NCBI RefSeq assembly: GCF_900156505.1
Contig: NZ_FTPR01000001.1
Coordinates: 1,984,001 to 2,048,000, forward strand
DNA: 64,000 nucleotides
Direction of reading: 5' to 3'
Origin: Yoonia rosea
Lineage (GTDB): Bacteria; Pseudomonadota; Alphaproteobacteria; Rhodobacterales; Rhodobacteraceae
Shown here in pieces: positions 8,903-17,966 of the stretch. The notes beneath the pieces were generated by a model. It was not told where the DNA came from. It worked only from the letters and a program-made list of their open reading frames with translations, and did no database searches. Position 1 is the stretch's first letter; the number at the start of each line of letters is the position of its first letter. A program made the position numbers and the translations under genes.

Positions 8903-9318
8903 CGCCACAAGAGCTGGCCCGCCTGCATGCCGCCGCTTTCAGCGCGACCCGTGCATGGTCGGCCGAGGAATTTGCGGGCCTTCTCAAACACCCCGGCACC
9001 TTTGCGGTAGGCGATACACGCAGTTTCGCGCTGATCCGCACTGTGCTGGACGAAGCAGAGCTTTTGACGATCGCCACCGCCCCGGACATGAGGCGTCAGG
9101 GCCTTGCACGGACCACACTGACGGCAGGTGAGAGACGGGCGCAAACCGAAGGCGCGGCCAGAATCTTTCTTGAAGTCGCCGAGGACAACGACGCCGCAAT
9201 CGCACTTTACACTGCGTCCGGCTATCGCCAAATCGGGCGGCGTCCCGGCTATTATCTGCCTAAAGATGGGGCACCATTAGCCGCGCTCGTGATGCGCAAG
9301 TCACTGACCACAACCTGA
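8899..9318 (+). CDS. rimI: GNAT acetyltransferase, RimI-like
   Basis: This 139-residue GNAT acetyltransferase probably acetylates the ribosomal protein S18 N-terminus. The acetyl-CoA loop is DMRRQGLARTTLTAG (R/Q-x-x-G-x-G/A type), followed by FLEVAEDNDAAIALYTASGYRQIGRRPGYY, the C-terminal signature of RimI. It starts within the tsaB stop (ATGA). The tsaB-rimI pairing is widespread and supports RimI over other GNATs, although target specificity is inferred. Confidence 0.88.
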   Translation: MTPQELARLHAAAFSATRAWSAEEFAGLLKHPGTFAVGDTRSFALIRTVLDEAELLTIATAPDMRRQGLARTTLTAGERRAQTEGAARIFLEVAEDNDAAIALYTASGYRQIGRRPGYYLPKDGAPLAALVMRKSLTTT

Positions 9319-9506
9319 CTTTGCGTCAGCCTGTCGATAACGCCGATTTTGACCTTTCAACGCACGATATCTCTTAAAAAGCGGTTGATCTTCCCTGCAA
9401 GGCAAGGCCTTATCTTACGATGACCGACATCAGATCGGCTCAGAACATCACTGAGGGGGCGCATGACGCCCGAAAATACCTCGCGTAACGACCTGGGAGA
9501 CTACAA

Positions 9507-10502
9507 ATGACACTTATGCAAAAATTTCTTGGCGCATCTGCCGCACTGGCTTTGACAGCCGGTACTGCCGCTGCAGACCCCGCCATCCTGTTCGATCTTG
9601 GTGGCAAGTTCGACAAATCCTTTAACGAAAGCGCCTATAACGGGGCAGAGCGTTGGGCGACCGAAACAGGCGGTTCCTACGCCGAGGTCGAAATCCAGTC
9701 CGACGCGCAGCGTGAACAGGCCATCCGCCGTTTCGCTGAATCCGGTGCAAACCCGATCGTTATGGCAGGCTTCTCATGGGCCACGCCGCTGGCCGAAGTT
9801 GCCGCCGACTATCCTGACACCAAGTTCGCCATCATCGACATGGTCGTTGACGCGCCAAACGTCCGTTCCGTTGTGTTCAACGAGCACGAAGGTTCCTACC
9901 TTGTCGGCATGATGGCTGCGATGGCATCCGAAAGCGGCACGGTATCCTTCGTTGGTGGCATGGACATCCCGCTGATCCGCAAGTTCGCCTGTGGCTATGC
10001 TCAGGGTGCCATGGCGGTGAACCCCGACGTCACAGTCATTGCCAACATGACAGGCACAACGCCTGCGGCTTGGAACGATCCGGTAAAAGGCTCCGAACTG
10101 ACACTGGCACAGATCAGCCAAGGGTCTGACGTGGTCTTTGCTGCTGCTGGCGGCACGGGCGTTGGCGTTCTGCAAACAGCTGCTGACGAAGACATCCTGT
10201 CTATCGGCGTTGACGCAAACCAGAACTACCTGCACCCCGGCGAGGTTCTGACATCCATGCTCAAGCGCGTCGATAACGCGGTCTACGAGGCCTTTACACA
10301 AGGCACAGACCTCGAAACCGGCTTTAACGTCATGGGCATCGCGAACGAAGGCGTGGGCTATGCGCTGGACGAATTCAACGCAGAACTGGTGACCGCCGAC
10401 ATGCAAGCCGCCGTTGACGCAGCTGCCGCATCCATCGCCTCGGGCGAACTGGTTGTCCACGACTACACAGCTGACGAAACCTGCCCTGCGCTGAGCTTCT
10501 AA
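9507..10502 (+). CDS. BMP-family nucleoside ABC transporter, periplasmic binding protein
   Basis: This 331-residue precursor has a signal peptide (hydrophobic core at residues 8-18, cleavage probably after TAAA near residue 23). It has no lipobox, so the mature protein is soluble in the periplasm. The mature part shows Bmp/PnrA features: ILFDLGGKFDKSFNESAYNGAERW and the later GVDANQNYLHPGEVLTSMLKR. The family binds purine and other nucleosides. It starts an operon that ends in a purine nucleoside phosphorylase, which supports nucleosides as ligand. A perfect hairpin with U-run separates it from the ATPase gene, so it can be made in excess over the membrane parts. Confidence 0.9.
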   Translation: MTLMQKFLGASAALALTAGTAAADPAILFDLGGKFDKSFNESAYNGAERWATETGGSYAEVEIQSDAQREQAIRRFAESGANPIVMAGFSWATPLAEVAADYPDTKFAIIDMVVDAPNVRSVVFNEHEGSYLVGMMAAMASESGTVSFVGGMDIPLIRKFACGYAQGAMAVNPDVTVIANMTGTTPAAWNDPVKGSELTLAQISQGSDVVFAAAGGTGVGVLQTAADEDILSIGVDANQNYLHPGEVLTSMLKRVDNAVYEAFTQGTDLETGFNVMGIANEGVGYALDEFNAELVTADMQAAVDAAAASIASGELVVHDYTADETCPALSF

Positions 10503-10526
10503 GCCAGTCCTGACGGCCAAAACAAC

Positions 10527-10559
10527 AAAGGCCGCGCTGAGCAATCGGTGCGGCCTTTT
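10527..10559 (+). terminator. Intrinsic terminator/attenuator between bmp and its ABC ATPase gene
   Basis: AAAGGCCGC (10527-10535) pairs perfectly with GCGGCCTTT (10550-10558) across a 14-nt loop and ends in TTTT. It lies 25 bases after the binding-protein gene and 22 before the ATPase gene. It probably lowers read-through so that the binding protein exceeds the transporter core. Confidence 0.85.
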
Positions 10560-10580
10560 GCATAAGGAACAGGTGCCAAT

Positions 10581-12185
10581 ATGTCCGATACAGCCCCCGC
10601 GATTGAGCTGAAAGGTATTTCCAAAGCTTTTGGCCCTGTTCAGGCCAACAAAGACATCTCGATCCGCGTCATGCCTGGCACGATCCACGGGATCATCGGC
10701 GAAAATGGCGCGGGCAAATCCACGCTGATGTCGATCCTCTACGGCTTTTACAAAGCCGACAAAGGCGAGATTTTCATCGCGGGCAAGAAAACATCCATTC
10801 CTGACAGTCAGGCGGCAATCGCCGCAGGCATCGGGATGGTGTTCCAGCATTTCAAACTGGTCGAAAACTTCACCGTTCTGGAAAATGTGGTTCTGGGGGC
10901 CGAGGACAGCGGCCTGTTGCGCCCGTCATTGGCGCGCGCGCGGCGCGAACTCAAAAGCCTTGCGGAAGAATACGAACTGAACGTCGATCCGGACGCCCTG
11001 ATCGAAGAGGTTGGCGTTGGCATGCAACAGCGCGTTGAAATCCTCAAAGCGCTGTACCGCAAGGCCGATATTCTGATTTTGGATGAACCCACAGGTGTGC
11101 TGACACCCGCCGAGGCGGACCATTTGTTCCGTATCCTTGAGAACCTCAAGCGCGAGGGCAAAACCATCATCCTGATCACGCATAAACTGCGCGAAATCAT
11201 GGAAATCACCGATACGGTCAGCGTGATGCGGCGGGGCGAAATGACCGCTACTGTCAAGACCTCTGAAACCAGCCCGCCTGCGCTGGCCGAGCTGATGGTC
11301 GGCCGCAAGGTATTGCTACGCGTGGACAAGGCGCCGGCGCAGATCGGGCGTAAAATCCTTGAGGTCAAAGACCTTAATGTGACTGACAGCAAGGGCGTTC
11401 ACCGTCTCAAAGGCGTCAGCTTTGATGTACACGCTGGCGAAATCCTCGGGATTGCGGGTGTTGCCGGCAACGGGCAGTCCGAATTGCTGGAAGTACTGGG
11501 CGGCTATGAAAAGGCCACCGGCAGCATTAAGGTGAACGGCGATGAAATCGACCTGACAGGTGCGAAATCCAACGGCCAGAGCAGACGCGCGCGGGGCATC
11601 AGCCACGTCCCCGAGGACCGCCAGCGCGAAGGGCTGATCATGGATTTTCAGGCCTGGGAAAACACCGCCTTTGGCTATCATCACGATGCGCGCTATCAGA
11701 AGAACAGATTTCTGATGGACAATGCAGCCATCCGTAAAGACACCGAAGAAAAAATGGCGCGTTTCGATGTCCGTCCGCCCGATCCAAGCCTTGCCGCCAA
11801 GAGCTTTTCCGGTGGCAACCAGCAGAAAATCGTCCTCGCGCGCGAGATTGAACGCAACCCCGACCTGTTGCTGATCGGGCAACCGACACGCGGTGTGGAC
11901 ATTGGTGCGATCGAATTTATCCACCAGCAGATTGTTGCACTTAGGGATCAGGGCAAAGCAATTTTGTTGGTTTCCGTGGAGTTAGAAGAAATTTTGTCCC
12001 TCTCAGACCGGATTGCGGTTATGTTTGACGGAAAAATAATGGGCGAGCGGATGCCTCAGGACACAGACGAAAAAGAACTCGGGCTTTTGATGGCCGGAAT
12101 GACCACGCAGCCGCGTGGGCCACTCCACGAGGCTGTCGAAGCACAATTGGCGACCGCTGGCAGCGGCACGGCCAAGGAGGTCTGA
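10581..12185 (+). CDS. Nucleoside ABC transporter, dual-domain ATPase
   Basis: This 534-residue cytoplasmic ATPase has two fused ABC domains of the sugar/nucleoside importer type. Domain 1 has Walker A GENGAGKST (around residue 38-46), Walker B ILILDEPTG and a degenerate signature (VGVGMQQRVE). Domain 2 has a degenerate Walker A (GVAGNGQSELL, no lysine), the intact signature FSGGNQQKIVLAREI and LLIGQPTRGVD. Such asymmetry, with composite sites of unequal catalytic power, is usual in this family. It is followed by two permease genes and an unknown gene. Confidence 0.92.
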   Translation: MSDTAPAIELKGISKAFGPVQANKDISIRVMPGTIHGIIGENGAGKSTLMSILYGFYKADKGEIFIAGKKTSIPDSQAAIAAGIGMVFQHFKLVENFTVLENVVLGAEDSGLLRPSLARARRELKSLAEEYELNVDPDALIEEVGVGMQQRVEILKALYRKADILILDEPTGVLTPAEADHLFRILENLKREGKTIILITHKLREIMEITDTVSVMRRGEMTATVKTSETSPPALAELMVGRKVLLRVDKAPAQIGRKILEVKDLNVTDSKGVHRLKGVSFDVHAGEILGIAGVAGNGQSELLEVLGGYEKATGSIKVNGDEIDLTGAKSNGQSRRARGISHVPEDRQREGLIMDFQAWENTAFGYHHDARYQKNRFLMDNAAIRKDTEEKMARFDVRPPDPSLAAKSFSGGNQQKIVLAREIERNPDLLLIGQPTRGVDIGAIEFIHQQIVALRDQGKAILLVSVELEEILSLSDRIAVMFDGKIMGERMPQDTDEKELGLLMAGMTTQPRGPLHEAVEAQLATAGSGTAKEV

Positions 12186-12188
12186 GGA

Positions 12189-13280
12189 ATGGATGTGATG
12201 CCAAAGTGGGCCGACGTCGTTCTGATCCCGCTGATTTCGATCTTGCTTGCGGCGATCCTGTCTGCCTTGGTCATTTTGGCCATTGGTGAAAATCCGTGGG
12301 CTGCGCTCAAGCTGATGGTTTCTGGCGCGCTTGGGTCCACTTACGGCTGGGGCTATACGCTCTACTACGCTACCAACTTTATTTTCACGGGTCTGGCAGT
12401 GGCCATCGCGTTTCATGCGCGGTTGTTCAACATCGGCGGTGAAGGTCAGGCCCTTATCGGCGGCCTGGGTGTCGCTGTCATCTGCCTGTTCATTCCGTGG
12501 CCGCATTGGTCGCTGGCGCTTTTGGGCTCTGCGATCGGCGCTGCGCTCTTCGGTGCGGCATGGGCCGCGATCCCCGCATTCCTGCAGGCCAAGCGTGGCA
12601 GCCACATCGTGATCACCACGATCATGTTCAACTTTATCGCCGCCGCCGTGCTGAACTACTTTCTGATCGGTGCATTGAAAGCACCTGGCATGGAACCGGC
12701 AACCGCCAAATTCCCAGAAGCAACGCACCTTCCCTCGTTTCAGGACATGTTCAACTTCGGCGAAACGACATTTTTCCGTGGCGCTCCGGCCAACGTGACT
12801 TTCTTTGTCGCCATCGCGGCCTGTCTGTTCCTTTGGATCCTGATTTGGAAAACGCGGCTTGGTTATGAACTGCGGTCCTTCGGGCACTCGGAATCCGCGG
12901 CAAAATATGCGGGCATCAGCCCGACCAAAATTATCATGGTCACCATGCTTATCTCCGGCGGTCTCGCCGGTATGATGGCCATCAACAACGTGCAGGGCGA
13001 GGCCGAACGGCTGGTCCTGAACGCAGTGGAGGGGGCGGGCTTTATCGGCATCGCCGTCGCACTGATGGGGCGCAGCCATCCTTTCGGGGTATTGCTGGCG
13101 GCCCTTCTTTTCGGCTTTCTATATCAAGGCGGCGCAGAACTCGCCCTATGGACGTCGATCCCCCGTGAGCTGATTATCGTAATACAGGCCTTGGTAATCC
13201 TCTTCACGGGTGCACTGGATAATATGGTGCGCATGCCGCTCGAGCGGCTATTCCTGGCAATGAGGAGAGCAAAAACATGA
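12189..13280 (+). CDS. Nucleoside ABC transporter permease 1
   Basis: This 363-residue inner-membrane permease of the BPD_transp_2 (branched-chain amino acid/sugar/nucleoside) family has about ten hydrophobic segments. It carries the cytoplasmic coupling region ELRSFGHSESAAKYAGISPTK near residue 225-245, whose AxYAGI element contacts the ATPase. It begins 3 bases after the ATPase stop and overlaps the next gene by 4 bases (ATGA). It resembles the longer NupB/YufP-type subunit. It acts as a heterodimer with the permease at 13697. Confidence 0.9.
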   Translation: MDVMPKWADVVLIPLISILLAAILSALVILAIGENPWAALKLMVSGALGSTYGWGYTLYYATNFIFTGLAVAIAFHARLFNIGGEGQALIGGLGVAVICLFIPWPHWSLALLGSAIGAALFGAAWAAIPAFLQAKRGSHIVITTIMFNFIAAAVLNYFLIGALKAPGMEPATAKFPEATHLPSFQDMFNFGETTFFRGAPANVTFFVAIAACLFLWILIWKTRLGYELRSFGHSESAAKYAGISPTKIIMVTMLISGGLAGMMAINNVQGEAERLVLNAVEGAGFIGIAVALMGRSHPFGVLLAALLFGFLYQGGAELALWTSIPRELIIVIQALVILFTGALDNMVRMPLERLFLAMRRAKT

Positions 13281-13696
13281 CAGGACAATTCAAAGTCGGT
13301 GTCGATGATGACACCGGTGCAGACCTTGGCTTTGTGCTCAGTTGTTTGGCACTTGGCATGATTTCGATGGAAGAGCTCCACCAGTGGGTTCACCACGTGA
13401 TTGATCAAACCCCTGCAGCAGACGTGCCACCGCATCTGGTGGCCCTGTTGTCGTTACAACGCCCGACCAGCGTGTTGATGCCTGCAGAAACCGTGATGCC
13501 CCGCGTCCCGCATGATCCGTTCATCACAGATGACAGGTTTGACGCGATGCTGGGCTTGCAGTTTTTTCTGCGCAAAGACAAAACACAGGCCGTCGATATC
13601 ACCCAAGCCGAGGCCGAAGCCGCCCTGCGCCGCAATCCAGAGGTCGCAGACCGCTTCTTTGACCTCTTCCCCTTCCTGATGGAGAAAGCTGCCTAA
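13277..13696 (+). CDS. Unrecognised 139-residue protein inside the nucleoside ABC operon
   Basis: I do not recognise this protein. It is soluble-looking, with no signal peptide or membrane segment. It opens with an acidic stretch (VGVDDDTGADLG) and continues with helical regions rich in Glu, Leu and Phe. It overlaps the first permease stop (ATGA), and its stop is directly followed by the second permease ATG, so expression is tightly coupled to both. No paired cysteines or obvious metal site are seen. A cytoplasmic accessory or regulator of the importer is conceivable from position alone. Confidence 0.75.
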   Translation: MTGQFKVGVDDDTGADLGFVLSCLALGMISMEELHQWVHHVIDQTPAADVPPHLVALLSLQRPTSVLMPAETVMPRVPHDPFITDDRFDAMLGLQFFLRKDKTQAVDITQAEAEAALRRNPEVADRFFDLFPFLMEKAA

Positions 13697-14665
13697 ATGG
13701 ATTTTGCGACCCTTTTGCAAATGCTGGACGCCACGTTGCGTCTGGCAACCCCGCTTCTTCTGGCCTGTCTTGCGGGTCTGTTTTCCGAGCGGGCCGGTAT
13801 TTTCGATATCGGGCTTGAGGGTAAAATGCTGGCAGCAGCTTTCCTATCGGCCGCCATCGCCGCTGTTACCGGCAATGTGTGGCTGGGGCTTTTGGCGGGC
13901 ATCGGCGCGTCGATGATCCTGTCGGCAGTGCACGGTCTTGCCTCGATCACCTTTCGCGGGAACCAACTGATATCAGGTGTCGCGATCAACTTTCTGGCGG
14001 CGGGTCTCACTGTCGTCATTGCGCAAAGCTGGTTCGCCCAAGGCGGGCGGACCCCGCAACTGTCAGGCGATGCGCGGTTCAACCCGATTGAACTGCCCTT
14101 TGCGGAGGCACTTCAGAACGTGCCTGTGCTCGGGCCGATCTACTACGAATTGATTTCCGGACACACGATCCTTGTCTATGTCGCCCTGCTGATAGTGCCG
14201 CTGACATGGTGGATCCTGTTCCAGACCCGCTTTGGTCTGCGCCTGCGTGCCGTGGGCGAAAACCCGGCGGCGGTGGATACCGCAGGCGTGTCGGTGATCT
14301 GGCTGCGTTTCGCCGCTGTGGGTATCTGCGGCGTTCTCTGCGGCATCGCCGGGGCCTACCTTGCAACGGCCCTGCAAGCGGGCTTTGTCAAAGACATGAG
14401 CGCGGGGCGCGGCTATATCGCACTGGCCGCACTGATTTTTGCCAAATGGCGGCCGTGGTATGCGCTTTATGCCTGCCTGCTCTTTGGTTTCCTGCAGGCG
14501 ATGTCCCTCCGCTCGGACGTCGTGGCGAATGTTGTCGGCTTCCAAGTGAACGGCCAGTTCCTTGACGTGCTGCCCTATATCCTGACGGTCGTCATTCTGG
14601 CCGGTTTTGTTGGCAAGGCGATCCCGCCACGCGCAGGGGGCGAACCATATGTCAAAGAACGCTAA
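13697..14665 (+). CDS. Nucleoside ABC transporter permease 2
   Basis: This is a 322-residue BPD_transp_2 permease with eight to ten hydrophobic segments. Near the N-terminus it has the family pattern LAGLFSERAGIFDIGLEGKMLAAAF, in which the G-x-E-G-x-M element is typical of nucleoside/sugar permeases. The coupling helix is LRAVGENPAAVDTAGVSV near residue 190. It corresponds to the shorter NupC/YufQ-type subunit. Its 3' end overlaps the phosphorylase gene by 17 bases. Confidence 0.9.
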   Translation: MDFATLLQMLDATLRLATPLLLACLAGLFSERAGIFDIGLEGKMLAAAFLSAAIAAVTGNVWLGLLAGIGASMILSAVHGLASITFRGNQLISGVAINFLAAGLTVVIAQSWFAQGGRTPQLSGDARFNPIELPFAEALQNVPVLGPIYYELISGHTILVYVALLIVPLTWWILFQTRFGLRLRAVGENPAAVDTAGVSVIWLRFAAVGICGVLCGIAGAYLATALQAGFVKDMSAGRGYIALAALIFAKWRPWYALYACLLFGFLQAMSLRSDVVANVVGFQVNGQFLDVLPYILTVVILAGFVGKAIPPRAGGEPYVKER

Positions 14666-15455
14666 GGACCTCGCGAGCCAGATCAAGAAGGCGGCAGGTG
14701 ACACGCCCGTGCGTATTGGCCTGATCCTTGGTTCCGGGCTTGGACATATCGCGAACGAAGTGGACGGCACCGCAATCCCCTACACCGACTTGCCCGGCTT
14801 TCCGCATGCCGGCGTGTCAGGCCATAACCCCAACCTTGTGATCGGCACCCTTGAAGGGGTGCGCGTTGCCGTGTTCGGCGGGCGTGCGCATTATTACGAA
14901 AGCGGACGCGGCGACGCGATGCGCCTGCCTTTAGAGGTTCTGCGGGAACTGGGGGCCGATACGATGATCGCCACCAACGCGGCGGGGTCGATGCAGGTCG
15001 ATATGCCCACAGGTTCGATCATGTGCCTGTCCGACCATATCAATTTCTCGGGCCTGAACCCGTTGATCGGCGAGCAGACCGACGCGCGCTTTGTGCCGAT
15101 GAAAGACGCCTACGACCCTGAAATCCGCACAGCGTTGCACGCCGCCGCCAAAGCCGCCGACGTTGCAATGGCTGATGGTGTTTATGCCTGGTATTCAGGC
15201 CCCTCGTTCGAGACACCCGCCGAAATCCGCGCGATCAAGATGCTGGGGGCAGACGCCGTTGGCATGTCCACCGTCCCCGAAGTCATCCTTGCAAGGTTCC
15301 TTGGCCTGAAAGCCGCGGCAATCTCGACCATCACCAATATGGCCGCAGGGATGAGCGATGAGGCGATCAGCCACGAACACACCAAAGCCATGGCACCAAT
15401 CGGCGCGGCCAAGTTGGAAAAGGTCCTGCGCGGCTACCTGCGGTCGCTGCCCTAA
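14649..15455 (+). CDS. Purine nucleoside phosphorylase, trimeric (PNP/MTAP) family
   Basis: This 268-residue cytoplasmic enzyme cleaves purine nucleosides with phosphate to base and ribose-1-phosphate. Motifs: phosphate-binding GSGLGHIA near residue 28, GGRAHYYESG near residue 80, ATNAAGSM, and the base-binding YSGPSFETPAEIRAIKMLGADAVGMSTVPE around residue 180-210. The ATG at 14649 is preceded by GGGGGCG and lies inside the permease gene. As last gene of the importer operon it probably processes imported nucleosides. Xanthosine preference (XapA-like) cannot be excluded. It is not homologous in sequence to the hexameric DeoD at 25286. Confidence 0.93.
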   Translation: MSKNAKDLASQIKKAAGDTPVRIGLILGSGLGHIANEVDGTAIPYTDLPGFPHAGVSGHNPNLVIGTLEGVRVAVFGGRAHYYESGRGDAMRLPLEVLRELGADTMIATNAAGSMQVDMPTGSIMCLSDHINFSGLNPLIGEQTDARFVPMKDAYDPEIRTALHAAAKAADVAMADGVYAWYSGPSFETPAEIRAIKMLGADAVGMSTVPEVILARFLGLKAAAISTITNMAAGMSDEAISHEHTKAMAPIGAAKLEKVLRGYLRSLP

Positions 15456-15589
15456 GTCCAAAACCGGCGCAATCATAAGTCCACGTGGCAGAATTGCTGC
15501 GTTTGCATATCAAAACCGCTGACATCGTTTGACATAAACGCCTGATAGGTTTTTGGTGCTGACAACGGCTCAAGCGTCCGGAACAGCTC

Positions 15590-16510
15590 ATGCAAATTTA
15601 CCTCCCCATCGCCGAGGTTTCGGTGAATATCTTCCTTTTATTGGGGCTAGGCGGAATCGTGGGCGTTTTGTCGGGTATGTTCGGTGTCGGTGGTGGCTTC
15701 CTGATGACGCCTCTGCTGTTCTTTATCGGCATTCCGCCGGCCGTTGCCGTCGCAACAGAAGCCAACCAGATCGTCGCCTCTTCTTTCTCAGGCGTCCTTG
15801 CGCACCTGAAGCGCAAGACGGTGGACCTCAGGATGGGCACGGTGTTGCTGATCGGCGGTCTGATCGGTTCGGGCCTTGGTATTACGCTTTTCAATTACCT
15901 GAAGGCGCTCGGTCAGGTCGAACTGCTGGTGCAGCTTTGCTACGTGGTCTTCCTTGGCATGATCGGCTCTATGATGTTTATCGAGAGCCTGAACGCGATC
16001 CGCAGATCATCCAAACCCGGTGGGAGTGTGCCGAAGCGGCGCAAGCACAACTGGGTTCACAACCTGCCCTTCAAAATGAAGTTCCGCGTATCGGGTCTTT
16101 ATATCTCGGTCATTCCACCACTGATGGTCGGAGTGCTTGTCGGTGTTCTGGCCGCCATCATGGGTGTCGGCGGTGGCTTTATCATGGTGCCTGCCATGAT
16201 CTATCTGCTGGGAATGCCCACCAAAGTCGTTGTGGGGACGTCCCTCTTCCAGATCATCTTTGTGACCGCTTTCACGACTATGTTGCATGCGACTACAAAC
16301 TTCACGGTTGATGTGGTCCTTGCGGTACTTCTGCTCGTGGGTGGCGTGATCGGTGCGCAGATCGGCACCCGTATTGGCGTGAAAATGAAGGCCGAGCAAC
16401 TGCGGATCTGGCTGGCCATCATGGTACTTGCCGTGTGCGGCAAACTGGCGTTCGATCTGCTTGTCATGCCAGCCGAGCTCTATTCTTTGGGCACGGGGGG
16501 GCACTCATGA
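15590..16510 (+). CDS. TauE/SafE family membrane protein (putative anion/sulfite exporter)
   Basis: This 306-residue inner-membrane protein has two homologous halves, each opening with a glycine-rich repeat typical of TauE/SafE (GMFGVGGGFLMTPLL near residue 30 and AIMGVGGGFIMVPAM near residue 190). A basic central loop (SSKPGGSVPKRRKH) joins them. The family includes proposed exporters of sulfite and other organosulfur anions; substrate here is unknown. The stop overlaps the TIGR02186 start (ATGA). This pairing recurs in alphaproteobacteria and implies joint function. Confidence 0.87.
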   Translation: MQIYLPIAEVSVNIFLLLGLGGIVGVLSGMFGVGGGFLMTPLLFFIGIPPAVAVATEANQIVASSFSGVLAHLKRKTVDLRMGTVLLIGGLIGSGLGITLFNYLKALGQVELLVQLCYVVFLGMIGSMMFIESLNAIRRSSKPGGSVPKRRKHNWVHNLPFKMKFRVSGLYISVIPPLMVGVLVGVLAAIMGVGGGFIMVPAMIYLLGMPTKVVVGTSLFQIIFVTAFTTMLHATTNFTVDVVLAVLLLVGGVIGAQIGTRIGVKMKAEQLRIWLAIMVLAVCGKLAFDLLVMPAELYSLGTGGHS

Positions 16511-17259
16511 TCCGCCTTGTTGCACTTATGTTGCTTTTGTTGGCTGCCCCTGCAAAAGCCGAAGAAATCGTGCTGGGACTGAGCCAGGACGAAGTGGCCA
16601 TTACAGCGACATTCGAAGGTTCGGACATCCTGATTTTTGGCGCCATCAAACGTGACGGCCCGGTCGAGGTTCCAGGCGATCTAGGCGTGATCGTCACAAT
16701 TGCGGGCCCTGATGAACCTGTCACTGTGCGCAAGAAAGATCGCCGCTTTGGCATCTGGGTGAACACGGAGTCCGTAGATGTGGATGTCGCACCCACATTC
16801 TATGCTGTTGCAACAAACCGGCCCTTGGACGAAATCCTCTCACCCGCCGAAGACCTGAACACGCGGATCAGCATGCAACGCGCGATCCGCTCTATCGGGG
16901 CGACCGCTGATGAGGCGCAAAGCTTTACAGAGGCCCTGATCCGCATCCGTGGATCGAAGGGGCTGTACCAGACCATCCCCGAAGGCGTTTCCGTTGCAGA
17001 AGAAGCCCTGTTTCGCGTGCTGATCCCGCTCCCTGCAAACCTGACCGAAGGTGACTATGTCGCCGAGATTTACCTGACACGCGACAAGCAGATCATTGAT
17101 CTCTATACCACAACCATTCCCGTCAAGAAGGTGGGGCTGGAACGCTGGCTCTATAACCTCGCGCATGAAAACCCGTTCCTTTACGGGTTGATGTCGCTGT
17201 CGATCGCTATCGCAGCGGGCTGGGGCGCATCCGCCGCATTCAGCGCGTTCCGCCGTTAA
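16507..17259 (+). CDS. TIGR02186 family membrane-anchored protein
   Basis: This 250-residue protein has an N-terminal signal peptide (core LVALMLLLLAAPAKAEE) and one C-terminal transmembrane segment (LMSLSIAIAAGWGASAAF). The 200-residue middle, beta-rich domain should therefore face the periplasm. It matches the alphaproteobacterial TIGR02186 family, found next to TauE/SafE proteins as here. The start is the ATG overlapping the upstream stop. Biochemical role is unknown; a periplasmic partner of the TauE-like transporter is the simplest inference. Confidence 0.82.
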   Translation: MIRLVALMLLLLAAPAKAEEIVLGLSQDEVAITATFEGSDILIFGAIKRDGPVEVPGDLGVIVTIAGPDEPVTVRKKDRRFGIWVNTESVDVDVAPTFYAVATNRPLDEILSPAEDLNTRISMQRAIRSIGATADEAQSFTEALIRIRGSKGLYQTIPEGVSVAEEALFRVLIPLPANLTEGDYVAEIYLTRDKQIIDLYTTTIPVKKVGLERWLYNLAHENPFLYGLMSLSIAIAAGWGASAAFSAFRR

Positions 17260-17966
17260 CCACGCCCGATATGCGGCATCTTAGTCGCCATCACCATCAT
17301 GGACTGCACATTCGCTTCGGGCGGCAATGTCGCCATGTGAAAGACTGAGCGCGCCACATCTTCGACGGCCATACTTGGCAGCGGGTCCAACCCTTGCGCG
17401 GCGCGCGTTTTTTCAAGGTTCAGCACCAGATCGGTGCGCGCATTGCCGATATCAATCTGCCCGCAGGCAATATCAAAGGGCCGCCCATCCAGCGACAGCG
17501 TCTTGGTCAGCCCGCTGACACCGTGCTTGGTCGTTGTATAACACACAGACCCCTCACGCGGTGTGTAAGCCGAGATGGACCCGTTATTGATGATCCGGCC
17601 ACCCTGCGGTGTCTGCCCGCGCATCTGACGAAAAGCTGCGCGCGCGCAAAGAAACATCCCCGTCAGGTTCACATCCACCACCTGCTTCCAATCGGCCAAG
17701 GCAATCTCGTCGATCGTCGTCTGGGGCCCGAACATACCGGCATTGTTGAAGAGCACATCCAGATGACCGAAACCGGCAAAGGCCGCATCGACCGCCGCCT
17801 CATCCGTCACATCGCAGGGCATCTGTACCGCGTTGTCATGCGTCATTTCAGAGAGCGCATCGGCACGCCGCGCGATCAACCCGACACGCCACCCGTGGGT
17901 CAGAAAATACTCTGCCGTAACGCGGCCAATACCGCTGCTGGCGCCCGTGATGATGATCGATTTCAT
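17256..17966 (-). CDS. Short-chain dehydrogenase/reductase
   Basis: This 236-residue classical SDR has the NAD(P) motif TGASSGIG (residues 7-14), NNAG near residue 90, catalytic Ser in NNGSISAY and the YxxxK pair in CYTTTKHG near residue 150. The arginine pair ARRAD after strand 2 suggests NADP(H). It starts inside the end of the helicase gene (ATGA), so both are probably cotranscribed, though no functional link is evident. Substrate unknown. Confidence 0.88.
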   Translation of the reverse strand: MKSIIITGASSGIGRVTAEYFLTHGWRVGLIARRADALSEMTHDNAVQMPCDVTDEAAVDAAFAGFGHLDVLFNNAGMFGPQTTIDEIALADWKQVVDVNLTGMFLCARAAFRQMRGQTPQGGRIINNGSISAYTPREGSVCYTTTKHGVSGLTKTLSLDGRPFDIACGQIDIGNARTDLVLNLEKTRAAQGLDPLPSMAVEDVARSVFHMATLPPEANVQSMMVMATKMPHIGRG

